Of a stretch of DNA of 40,867 bases, positions 7,969-16,015 are shown in pieces (position 1 is the first letter of the stretch; every line of letters starts with the position of its first letter). The notes beneath the pieces are model-generated. The model searched no databases. It saw nothing but the letters and a program-made list of their open reading frames with translations, and was not told where the DNA came from. This DNA is from Candidatus Alistipes stercoravium (lineage in GTDB: Bacteria > Bacteroidota > Bacteroidia > Bacteroidales > Rikenellaceae), in the NCBI GenBank assembly GCA_019119615.1, contig DWWQ01000033.1, positions 1 through 40,867 on the forward strand, given 5' to 3'. The position numbers and the translations under genes are program-made.

Positions 7969-9066
7969 TTACTGTCCCTGCCGCAGGTGGTGGAGAACCG
8001 AGACGACCGACTGGTCGCGGAGTTCGCCGCGGCGGCGCATTTCGAGAATCGTGCGGACGATGTAGCGTTCGATGTCGCGCTGGAGCCGCCGGTAGAGCGG
8101 ACAGGTGGTGTAGTTCTCGTTGTCGAGCAGCACGTCGCGGATCGATCGCAGCGAGTTGGTGTAGTTCGACATCTCGTTCTTGAGGGCCACGCCCCGCTTC
8201 TCGGAGGCCGTGATGCGGGCGATGGACATCTCGCGGAGTTTCTCGCAGACGGTGTTGAGGAGCACCATTACCACGTTGTCCATGAGCGTATGGCCGTGCA
8301 TGAAGAGGTAGGTATTCTCGGGCTTCAGCCCGCGGGTGCGGAGCTGCTCCTCGAACTCCTGCATCGGTTCGATCATCTTCGCATTGCGCTGGCGCAGCAG
8401 CTGCTCGCGCTTCTCGACATTGCGCCGCAGCCAGGCGATCGTGCGGTCGCCGTTTTCTTCGAGGTCGAGGTAGCCGATGCGCACCGACTGCTTGAAGTCG
8501 GCGAGCGGAAAGACATTCTCCGTCGATCGCTGCGCCGAGAAGGCGTACCAGAGGAAGAGCGGGTAGATCGTGCAGGAGTATGCGTGCATGAAGCGCACGA
8601 AGTCGAAGATGTGCGTGTCGTTCTTGGTGGCCTTCACGCAGACGTTGTGCAGCGAGGGGGCGTAGCAAAGGTAGTTTTCGGTGGCGTAGGCGTAGGTGTG
8701 GAACATGTATTTCGCCCCGAGGACCTCCTTCGACTGTTCGGTGCGCCCGGCGAAGAGGTAGTCGAAGTCCGAATCGACACACAGCAGCAGCTCATCCGAC
8801 GAGCGGGGAATGGCCCCCAGCAGCACCTTCTTGCCTTTCGGAAGGTCGCCGCGGTCGGGTACCGAGATCTCGAAACGCAGCCAGGGATTCTGGAAATGGT
8901 CGAAGATGCCGCGCCAGAAGGCCACATCCTCGTAGCCTTCGACGTAGACCCGCACGAGCCGCTGGTCGGGATTGGCCGGCAGGGGCTCCGGGAGTTCATC
9001 TGCTTTCGACGCCGTCCGCCCGAAAGGGTTGAGGCGGCGGAGTTTTTCACGAATCTTGGCAGCCAT
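7969..9066 (-). CDS. DUF4435 domain protein with Toprim-like motifs
   Basis: A 365-residue cytosolic protein with no signal or membrane segment. Residues 41-51 read YVEGYEDVAFW and residues 96-102 CVDSDFD. Together these give an early Glu (E43) and a DxDxD cluster (D98, D100, D102), the acidic layout of Toprim nuclease/primase folds, and they match the N-terminal pattern of DUF4435 proteins. The second half is helical and charged (about residues 205-365). DUF4435 genes elsewhere often sit next to ABC-type ATPase genes, as in OLD-like nuclease systems, but no ATPase is adjacent here. Nucleic-acid cleavage is a hypothesis only. Its -7 box (TATCTTTG, 9081-9074) ends 8 bases before the ATG, so the mRNA would be almost leaderless. 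Confidence 0.7.
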   Translation of the reverse strand: MAAKIREKLRRLNPFGRTASKADELPEPLPANPDQRLVRVYVEGYEDVAFWRGIFDHFQNPWLRFEISVPDRGDLPKGKKVLLGAIPRSSDELLLCVDSDFDYLFAGRTEQSKEVLGAKYMFHTYAYATENYLCYAPSLHNVCVKATKNDTHIFDFVRFMHAYSCTIYPLFLWYAFSAQRSTENVFPLADFKQSVRIGYLDLEENGDRTIAWLRRNVEKREQLLRQRNAKMIEPMQEFEEQLRTRGLKPENTYLFMHGHTLMDNVVMVLLNTVCEKLREMSIARITASEKRGVALKNEMSNYTNSLRSIRDVLLDNENYTTCPLYRRLQRDIERYIVRTILEMRRRGELRDQSVVSVLHHLRQGQ

Positions 9067-9073
9067 GATAGAA

Positions 9074-9099
9074 CAAAGATAAATATTTTCGTATTTTTG
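9074..9099. promoter_or_regulatory. Paired divergent -7 elements
   Basis: On the minus strand TATCTTTG (9081-9074) faces the DUF4435 gene; on the plus strand TATTTTTG (9092-9099) faces the SUI1 gene. Both match TAnnTTTG. Only 10 bases separate them, so polymerases could not occupy both promoters at once. Confidence 0.55.
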
Positions 9100-9154
9100 T
9101 GCAAAATAACGACGCCGTATCGGCGTTTAATTCCTGCTTTTGAACAACGACACC

Positions 9155-9502
9155 ATGGCGGACAACGATTGGAAATCGCGTCTCGGGATGGTCTATTCGA
9201 CCAACCCCGATTTCGAATACCGGACCGACGAGCCCGAGGAGGCCGAAACGCTGCCGGCGGCGCGGCAGCAGCTGCGCGTATGGCTCGACCGCAAGCAGCG
9301 GGCGGGCAAGGTCGTAACGATCGTGCGGGGCTTCGTGGGGCGCGAGGCCGACCTTGCGGAGCTGGCGCGGCTGCTGAAGACGCGCTGCGGCGTCGGCGGC
9401 GCCGCGAAAGAGGGAGATATCCTCATCCAGGGCGACCACCGCGACCGGGTTGTCGAGATACTCACCAGGGCCGGCTACGGCTGCAAAAAGGCGGGTTCGT
9501 AA
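9155..9502 (+). CDS. SUI1/eIF1-like translation factor (YciH family)
   Basis: A 115-residue protein whose C-terminal 75 residues match the SUI1/eIF1 fold: RKQRAGKVVTIVRGFVG, then LARLLKTRCGVGGAAKEGDILIQGDHRDRVVEIL, which is the family's basic strand and the GVGG loop. Eukaryotic eIF1 checks start-codon selection on the small ribosomal subunit. Bacterial YciH is thought to affect initiation fidelity, but its role is poorly defined. The ATG at 9155 is preferred; a TTG 15 bases upstream (9140) in the same frame is possible. A -7 box lies at 9092-9099. The stop is one base before the GTG start of the next gene, suggesting translational coupling. Confidence 0.85.
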   Translation: MADNDWKSRLGMVYSTNPDFEYRTDEPEEAETLPAARQQLRVWLDRKQRAGKVVTIVRGFVGREADLAELARLLKTRCGVGGAAKEGDILIQGDHRDRVVEILTRAGYGCKKAGS

Positions 9503-9503
9503 G

Positions 9504-12461
9504 GTGAAAAGGCATCTGCTTATCCTGGCGGCGGCGACGGTGTGCCTGCTCTTCGGAGTGCGGCGCGCCGCGGCGCAGTACTATACCTGGGGTGCGGATG
9601 CACCGATGAAGTGGTCCACGACCCGTACGCCCGACGTGCGGATGATCTACCCCGATACGGCCGCCCCGCTGGCTGCGCGCACGCTCTTCTACATCCGCAC
9701 GGTGCAGCCTTCGATCGGCTACGGATTCCGCTACGGGCCGATGCGCATCCCCTTCGTGATGCATCCCGAGAACTTCGAGTCGAACGGTTTGGTCATGTAC
9801 CTTCCGAAGCGTGTGGAGTTCCTCACCTCGCCGGCCATCGACTCCTATTCGATGCCGTGGTACAAGCAGCTCGTGGCCCACGAGTACCGCCATGCCGTGC
9901 AGTACAACAACCTCAACCGGGGTCTGATCCGCGTGTTGAGTTACCTGACGGGCGAGCAGGGCTCGACCGTCGGACTGCTCTTCATGCCCCTGTGGGCCCT
10001 TGAGGGCGATGCCGTAATGTCCGAGACGATGATGTCCTCCTACGGACGCGGCCTGCAACCCTCCTTCACGCTGGGTTACCGCGCCATGGGCCGCGTCGGG
10101 CGCAACCGCCGCGATACGCGCGACCGCCGCAATACGGACAAATGGTTCTGCGGCTCCTACCGCGACTACATTCCCGACCATTACGAACTGGGGTACCAGC
10201 TCTGTACCTACGCCTATGACCGTTACGACGAAAATGTCTGGGACAAGGTCGTGCACTACAGCGTCCGCAATCCTTATGTGATTCTGACGACGCATTTCGG
10301 CCTGCGCAAATACTACGATACGAGCGTGAACCGGCTTTTCCGCGAGACGTTCGACCATCTGCAGCGCTTCTGGGATTCGCTGCCCCGCACGGGCGACAGC
10401 GCCGCGACACTCACACCGCTGCCTGCCGGAAACCATACGACCTACGAGTGGCCCCTGGCGCTGGGCGACACGGCCGTGCTGGCCGTGAAGAGCGACCTGG
10501 GCCGACCGTCGCGTTTCGTGCGGATCGACCGCCGCACGGGGCGCGAGCAGGTGATCTGCCATACGGGTCTGATCTCGACGCGGCCGACGATAAGCCGCGG
10601 GCGGGTCTGGTGGACCGAATACCGGCGGTCGCTGCTTTTCGAACAGCGGGTCAATTCGCGCCTGTGTTTCATGGACCTTGCCGACGGGCGTCCCCGGACG
10701 GCCCCGGGACACTTCAAGACGCTCTACGCAACGGCGACGCCCGAGGCGCTGGGGTGGGTCGAGTATGCGCCTGACGGTCGTTATACGGTCATCGAGCAGC
10801 GGGACGATGCATCCGAGACCCGTTATGCGGTTCCTGCCGACAAGGAGGTCCACGGACTGGCCTGGGACGACCTGACGCGGGCGTGGTATGTGCTCCTGAC
10901 GGACGATTCGGGCATGTGGATCGCGCGGATCGATGTCGAGGGACTGCATCCCGTAACGCAGGGGGCCTATATCACCCTGTCGGACCTGCGGGCCGGCGGC
11001 GGCATGCTCTACTACGGTTCGATCGCCTCGGGCAAGGACGAGGTGCACGGCTACGACCTCGTCGCCCGGCGGGAGTTCCGCCTTTCGGTCTCCGAATACG
11101 GGTCATTCGACCCCGCGCCGGCCGGCCGGGAGCTGCTGCTGACGACCTACGACCGGCTGGGATACCGCATAACGCACCAGCCGTCCGACAGCCTCCGCAT
11201 TCCCGTGGCACCCGCCGCGCTTCCGGTCGATCTGGTGAATCCCCCGCGGCGGCGCTGGGAGGTGCCCAATCTCGATACGGTGCGCTTCACGGCGCAGGAT
11301 GCCGCCGAACAGCGGGAACATTTCCGTGCGAAACGTTACCGCAAGGTCCCCAACCTGGTGAATGTCCACAGCTGGATGCCGCTGGCATTCAACCCCTTCT
11401 CGATCTCGGACGAGCGTGCCATCGACGTGAATGTCGGCTTTACGCTCATGTCGCAGAACCTGCTGTCGAGTGCCGAGGCCTACGCCTCCTACGGATGGAA
11501 CCACCGTGAGGGCTCGCTGCTGAATCTCGGCGTGCGCTATTTCGGCCTGGGCCTGCGCTTCGACCTGGACGCCTCATACGGCGGCAACCAGATCTTCTAT
11601 TCGCTCGTTTCGTACGATCCAGAGACCGGAAACCCCGTCTACCAGTCGCATCCCGCGCCCGAGAAGTACTACTCCGTAGGCCTTACCACGACACTGCCGC
11701 TCGTCTTCCAGCGGGGATACCATACGCGGCAGCTTTCGCTTTCGGCCGGCTGGAACTATTCGAACGGCATGGTCGCCGACCTGAACAAGATCGAGTGGAA
11801 GGAGGGTAATATCCACAATATCGAGCGTGTCGGTTTCAGGGAGGGCCTGCATAAGCTTTCGTTCGGTGCCGGATTCTCGGATCAGGTGCGCCTTGCGCAC
11901 CGCGATTTCGCGCCCCGCTGGGGCTATGCCCTGAACGCCTCCTATACGTTCGATCCGCTCAACGCCGACTTCAGCAACCTCATCTCGTTCTACGGCCGGA
12001 GCTATCTCCCGGGCGTCGCCCGCCACCATTCGATCCTGCTCGAAGCGACCTTCCAGACCTCCGTGGGCGGTTACAAGTTTCCGGCGGGCTATGCACCGTT
12101 GAGCTACAAGTCCACGCAGCTCATTCCCCACGGGTTCACCTCCTCGGAGATCGTCTCGAATAGCTATACGGCCCTGTCGTTCGACTACCAGCTGCCGTTG
12201 TGCTATCCCGAGGGCGGCATCCCGTCGATTCTCTACATCAAGCGCATCCGTCTGAACCTCGGCGGCGACTACGCCCAGTTCCGCCGTCCTGCGGGGGCGG
12301 GTCTGGAGTGGCGGCGCATCGGCTCCTTCGGCGGCGACCTGCTCTTCGACTTCAACCTGTTCCGTCAGCCCGAGGCGGCCACCTCGACCCTCAAGCTTTC
12401 GTGTTACCATCCTTCGAGCGGCGGGGTATGGATTGCCGCAGCGGTGGGTCTCCCGTTCTGA
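9504..12461 (+). CDS. Gluzincin-motif protein with propeller-like middle and predicted outer-membrane barrel
   Basis: A 985-residue envelope protein. The GTG at 9504 is one base after the preceding stop and is followed directly by a signal peptide (KRHLLILAAATVCLLFG, cleavage near AAAQ). Residues 126-130 are HEYRH and residues 165-168 WALE with Glu167, the zinc-ligand spacing of peptidase-MA-like gluzincins. The middle (about 310-640) has repeated short strands with DG, RxR and WD-like turns, resembling a TolB-type propeller. From about 660 to the end there are alternating amphipathic strands, and the last residue is Phe, as in many outer-membrane barrels. I do not recognise a named protein. 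A surface or periplasmic metallopeptidase anchored by its own barrel is an inference. Confidence 0.6.
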   Translation: MKRHLLILAAATVCLLFGVRRAAAQYYTWGADAPMKWSTTRTPDVRMIYPDTAAPLAARTLFYIRTVQPSIGYGFRYGPMRIPFVMHPENFESNGLVMYLPKRVEFLTSPAIDSYSMPWYKQLVAHEYRHAVQYNNLNRGLIRVLSYLTGEQGSTVGLLFMPLWALEGDAVMSETMMSSYGRGLQPSFTLGYRAMGRVGRNRRDTRDRRNTDKWFCGSYRDYIPDHYELGYQLCTYAYDRYDENVWDKVVHYSVRNPYVILTTHFGLRKYYDTSVNRLFRETFDHLQRFWDSLPRTGDSAATLTPLPAGNHTTYEWPLALGDTAVLAVKSDLGRPSRFVRIDRRTGREQVICHTGLISTRPTISRGRVWWTEYRRSLLFEQRVNSRLCFMDLADGRPRTAPGHFKTLYATATPEALGWVEYAPDGRYTVIEQRDDASETRYAVPADKEVHGLAWDDLTRAWYVLLTDDSGMWIARIDVEGLHPVTQGAYITLSDLRAGGGMLYYGSIASGKDEVHGYDLVARREFRLSVSEYGSFDPAPAGRELLLTTYDRLGYRITHQPSDSLRIPVAPAALPVDLVNPPRRRWEVPNLDTVRFTAQDAAEQREHFRAKRYRKVPNLVNVHSWMPLAFNPFSISDERAIDVNVGFTLMSQNLLSSAEAYASYGWNHREGSLLNLGVRYFGLGLRFDLDASYGGNQIFYSLVSYDPETGNPVYQSHPAPEKYYSVGLTTTLPLVFQRGYHTRQLSLSAGWNYSNGMVADLNKIEWKEGNIHNIERVGFREGLHKLSFGAGFSDQVRLAHRDFAPRWGYALNASYTFDPLNADFSNLISFYGRSYLPGVARHHSILLEATFQTSVGGYKFPAGYAPLSYKSTQLIPHGFTSSEIVSNSYTALSFDYQLPLCYPEGGIPSILYIKRIRLNLGGDYAQFRRPAGAGLEWRRIGSFGGDLLFDFNLFRQPEAATSTLKLSCYHPSSGGVWIAAAVGLPF

Positions 12462-12471
12462 ATTTTTTTCG

Positions 12472-12479
12472 TAACTTTG
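12472..12479 (+). promoter_or_regulatory. -7 element before the PBP1A gene
   Basis: TAACTTTG lies 19 bases before the ATG at 12499 and 10 bases after the previous stop, so the penicillin-binding protein gene may have its own promoter with a very short leader as well as read-through. No convincing -33 box was found. Confidence 0.4.
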
Positions 12480-12498
12480 CCGAAAATTATCTCTCCGT

Positions 12499-14913
12499 AT
12501 GTCGCAACCGAAAAGAGCGGGCATCGGCCCGAAAACGATAAAATGGATCTGGTATGTGGCCTTCGCGCCCTTCGTGCTGGTCGCCGTGATGCTGCTGCTC
12601 ACGGCCGCGGGGCTCTTCGGCCGCATCCCCTCGTTCGAGGAGCTGGAGAACCCGCGCAGCAACCTCGCCACGGAGATCTACTCCGAAGACGGCAAGGTGC
12701 TCGGTACCTTCTTCGTGCAGAACCGTTCCTATGTGCAGTACGCCGACCTTTTCCCGTCGGATTCGACGCTCCATATCCGGCTCGACGGACATGAGGTGCC
12801 GCCCATCGTTGCGGCGCTCATCTCCACGGAGGATGTCCGCTTCCGGAACCATTCGGGCATCGACATCCCCTCGCTGGCACGCGTGGCGGTGAAGACTCTG
12901 CTGCTGCAGAACACCTCGCAGGGCGGCGGCTCGACGATCACGCAGCAGCTGGCCAAGAACCTCTTTCCGCGCGACACGGCCCGCAACCGCGGACGCATCG
13001 CCCGCACGGCAAAGCTCGTAACCTCGAAATTCAAGGAGTGGATCACGGCCCTCAAGCTCGAATACAACTACACGAAGGAGGAGATCGCCGCCATGTACCT
13101 CAATACGGTGGAGTACGGATCGAACGCCTACGGCATCAAGTCGGCGGCGCATACGTTCTTCAACAAGGAGCCCGACGAGCTGAACGTGCAGGAGGCCGCG
13201 GTGCTCGTGGGCGTGGTGAATGCGCCGACGCGCTACTCGCCGCTGCGGAACTACGACAACGCCGTGGCGCGCCGCAACCTGGTTCTTTCGCGCATGGCCA
13301 AGGCCGGGGCGTTGAGCCGCAAGGCGTGCGACTCGATCTCGGCGCTTCCGATCGTCCTCAACTACAATCCCGTTTCGCACAACGCCGGCACGGCGACCTA
13401 TTTCCGCGAGATGCTCCGCCTGGTGATGAATGCCGAGAAGCCGCGCCGCAACCAGTTCTACAACGAGTGGGACTACGACGAGGCGGTCAAGGAGTACGAA
13501 AACAACCCGATCTACGGCTGGTGCCACAAGAACCGCAAGGCCGACGGCACGCCCTACAACATCTACCGCGACGGACTGAAGATCTACACGACGATCAACT
13601 CGCGGATGCAGGCCTATGCCGAGCAGGCCGTGCAGAAGCAGCTCGAGAAGGTCATCCAGCCGGCCATGAACCAGCAGTACCGGTGGACGAAGAGCATCTT
13701 CGTGGATGCCACGCCCGAGGAGCGCCAGCGGATCATGCGCCAGGCGATCCGCTATTCGGACCGTTACCGCGAGATGAAGAGTGCCGGATACAGCGCCAGG
13801 GAGATCGAGGCGTCGTTCGACAAGCCCTGCCCGATGCGGGTCTTCACCTTCAAGGGCGAGCGCGACACGGTGATGACGCCGCGCGACTCGATCCTCCACC
13901 ACAAGGGCATCATGCGTGCCGCGCTCGTGTCGATGGACCCCCGTACGGGTTATGTGAAGGCCTATGTGGGCGGCCCGAACTTCCGCTATTTCAAGTACGA
14001 CATGGCCAAGCAGGGCAAGCGGCAGATCGGTTCGACGATCAAGCCCTTCGTCTACACCTTCGCCATCGACCACCTGGGCATGACCCCCTGCACGATGGTC
14101 CCGAACCTGCCCGTAACGATCGAGACGGCCAACGGCACGGCCTGGTCGCCGAAGGAGGCCGGCAAGGTCGAGTACGACGGGGTGCTCCATCCGCTCAAAT
14201 GGGGCCTGGCGCGCAGCCGCAACAACTATTCGGCCTGGATCATGAAGCAGGCCAAGCAGCCGGCAGCCGTTGCGGACTTCATCCACAACATGGGTATCCG
14301 CAGTTTCATCGACCCCGTGCCGGCGCTGTGCCTCGGTTCGTCGGAGTCGAACGTCTACGAACTGGCGAGCGCCTTCTCGACCTTCGCCAATGAGGGCGTG
14401 CACACCGATCCGATCTTCGTAACGCGCATCGAGGACCGCCAGGGCAACCTCATCGCCAGCTTCATTCCCCAGTCGCAGGATGCCGTCAGCGAGCGTACGG
14501 CCTACACGATGCTCACGATGCTCGAAGGGGTGGTCAATTCGGGTACGGCGGGACGTCTGCGCTGGCAGTTCGGTCTGGACGGCGTGGAGATCGGCGGCAA
14601 GACGGGCACCTCGAACAAGAACCGCGACGCGTGGTTCGTCTGTGTGGCTCCGAAGCTCGTTACGAGCGCCTGGGTCGGCGGCGAGGATCAGTCCGTGCAC
14701 CGCATCTCGGGCGGCGAGGGCAGCGTGATGGCCCTGCCGATCGTCGGCGAATACATGAAGTCGGTCTACGGCGATCCCCGCCTGGGCATCAGCCGCGAGG
14801 ACCGTTTCGTGCGTCCGACGCTCATGCCCGACTACGACTGCGACGAACCTGCGGGCCGCGACGAGCGCGCTTCGGAGACGGGTATCGCCGAGGATGACGC
14901 CTTTTTCGATTGA
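12499..14913 (+). CDS. Class A penicillin-binding protein (PBP1A family)
   Basis: An 804-residue bifunctional peptidoglycan synthase. A single N-terminal membrane helix (about 17-42) anchors it, with the enzyme domains in the periplasm. The GT51 glycosyltransferase domain shows Glu111 in STEDVRFRNHSGID and then GGGSTITQQLAKNLF. The transpeptidase domain has all three serine-acyltransferase motifs: Ser512-x-x-Lys515 in GSTIKPF, Ser573-x-Asn575 in SRNN, and Lys701-Thr-Gly in KTGTSN. It polymerises lipid II and crosslinks stem peptides, and is a beta-lactam target. It lies between the gluzincin/barrel gene and asd, 31 bases before asd; asd makes a precursor of the diaminopimelate in the same polymer. 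Confidence 0.95.
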   Translation: MSQPKRAGIGPKTIKWIWYVAFAPFVLVAVMLLLTAAGLFGRIPSFEELENPRSNLATEIYSEDGKVLGTFFVQNRSYVQYADLFPSDSTLHIRLDGHEVPPIVAALISTEDVRFRNHSGIDIPSLARVAVKTLLLQNTSQGGGSTITQQLAKNLFPRDTARNRGRIARTAKLVTSKFKEWITALKLEYNYTKEEIAAMYLNTVEYGSNAYGIKSAAHTFFNKEPDELNVQEAAVLVGVVNAPTRYSPLRNYDNAVARRNLVLSRMAKAGALSRKACDSISALPIVLNYNPVSHNAGTATYFREMLRLVMNAEKPRRNQFYNEWDYDEAVKEYENNPIYGWCHKNRKADGTPYNIYRDGLKIYTTINSRMQAYAEQAVQKQLEKVIQPAMNQQYRWTKSIFVDATPEERQRIMRQAIRYSDRYREMKSAGYSAREIEASFDKPCPMRVFTFKGERDTVMTPRDSILHHKGIMRAALVSMDPRTGYVKAYVGGPNFRYFKYDMAKQGKRQIGSTIKPFVYTFAIDHLGMTPCTMVPNLPVTIETANGTAWSPKEAGKVEYDGVLHPLKWGLARSRNNYSAWIMKQAKQPAAVADFIHNMGIRSFIDPVPALCLGSSESNVYELASAFSTFANEGVHTDPIFVTRIEDRQGNLIASFIPQSQDAVSERTAYTMLTMLEGVVNSGTAGRLRWQFGLDGVEIGGKTGTSNKNRDAWFVCVAPKLVTSAWVGGEDQSVHRISGGEGSVMALPIVGEYMKSVYGDPRLGISREDRFVRPTLMPDYDCDEPAGRDERASETGIAEDDAFFD

Positions 14914-14944
14914 CAATCCATTTTAATTACAGCAGAAAAAAACT

Positions 14945-15937
14945 ATGAAAATCGCTATCGTGGGCGCCAGCGGCGCCGTGGGACAGGAGTTCCTGAAGAT
15001 TCTCGAGGAGCGGCCGCTGCCGATCGACGAGCTGTTGCTCTTCGGCTCGCCGCGCAGCGCGGGACGCACCTACCGGTTTCGCGGTGAGGAGCTGACGGTC
15101 AGACTCCTGCAGCATAACGACGATTTCCGGGGCGTGGACTTCGCCCTCACGTCGGCCGGCGCCGGCACGTCGCGTGAATTCGCCGGGACGATCACGCGCC
15201 ACGGCGCCGTGATGATCGACAATTCGAGTGCCTTCCGCATGGAGGAGGATGTGCCTCTGGTGGTTCCGGAGGTCAATCCCGAAGACGCGAAAAAGGCGCC
15301 GCGGCGGATCATCGCCAATCCCAACTGCACGACGATCCAGATGGTCGTGGCGCTGAACGCCATCGAGCGGCTCTCGCATATCGAGCGCGTGCATGTGGCG
15401 ACCTACCAGTCGGCCAGCGGCGCCGGTGCGGCGGCCATGGACGAGCTGGTGCGCCAGTATGCCCAGTTGGGCGCCGGGGAGGAGCCCACGGTCGAGAAAT
15501 TTGCCTTCCAGCTTGCCTACAACGTCATCCCACATATCGACGTCTTCACCGAGAACGACTATACGAAGGAGGAGATGAAGATGTTTAACGAGACGCGCAA
15601 GATCATGCACTCCGATGTCCGTGTGTCGGCAACCTGCGTGCGTGTGCCCGTCATGCGTGCCCATTCGGAGAGCGTATGGCTCGAGACGGAGCGTCCGGTA
15701 TCGGTGGCTGAGGCCCGCGAGGCCTTCGCGAAGGCGCCGGGCGTGGTGCTTATGGACGAACCCGCCGGGAAGGTCTATCCCATGCCGCTCTTCCTTGCCG
15801 GCAAGGATCCCGTCTATGTGGGCCGTATCCGCCGGGATCTGACCTCGGAACGGGGCCTGACGTTCTGGTGCGTGAGCGACCAGATCCGCAAGGGTGCGGC
15901 GCTCAATGCCGTGCAGATCCTCGAGACGCTGCTTTAG
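14945..15937 (+). CDS. asd: Aspartate-semialdehyde dehydrogenase
   Basis: A 330-residue enzyme, normal for the family. It reduces aspartyl phosphate to aspartate semialdehyde with NADPH, the step after LysC. The Rossmann motif GASGAVGQ is at residues 7-14, the active-site Cys128 lies in NPNCTT, and His240 in RAHSE corresponds to the catalytic histidine. The segment TYQSASGAG (about residues 154-162) is the conserved substrate loop. The gene follows the PBP1A gene by 31 bases and is closed by a strong terminator at 15956. It is 10 kb from lysC rather than adjacent. Confidence 0.96.
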   Translation: MKIAIVGASGAVGQEFLKILEERPLPIDELLLFGSPRSAGRTYRFRGEELTVRLLQHNDDFRGVDFALTSAGAGTSREFAGTITRHGAVMIDNSSAFRMEEDVPLVVPEVNPEDAKKAPRRIIANPNCTTIQMVVALNAIERLSHIERVHVATYQSASGAGAAAMDELVRQYAQLGAGEEPTVEKFAFQLAYNVIPHIDVFTENDYTKEEMKMFNETRKIMHSDVRVSATCVRVPVMRAHSESVWLETERPVSVAEAREAFAKAPGVVLMDEPAGKVYPMPLFLAGKDPVYVGRIRRDLTSERGLTFWCVSDQIRKGAALNAVQILETLL

Positions 15938-15955
15938 CCGGGGGCTGTCAAGACA

Positions 15956-15993
15956 AGAGGGGCGGGGTGTTTTCGACACCCTGCCCCTCTTTG
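15956..15993. terminator. Intrinsic terminator between asd and tryptophanase
   Basis: AGAGGGGCGGGGTGT (15956-15970) pairs with ACACCCTGCCCCTCT (15976-15990) with one G-T wobble and a five-base loop, then TTTGTGTT. It lies between the convergent asd and tnaA genes and is symmetrical enough to act on both. Confidence 0.8.
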
Positions 15994-16015
15994 TGTTCGG
16001 AGCCTGCGGTGGAGG

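Noticed and set aside
7933..9507. A 524-codon plus-strand frame across the DUF4435 gene into SUI1
   Set aside because: It is antisense to a conserved minus-strand gene and has no start signal.
12487..14916. An 809-codon minus-strand frame antisense to PBP1A
   Set aside because: PBP1A has all catalytic motifs on the plus strand. The antisense frame has no signature.
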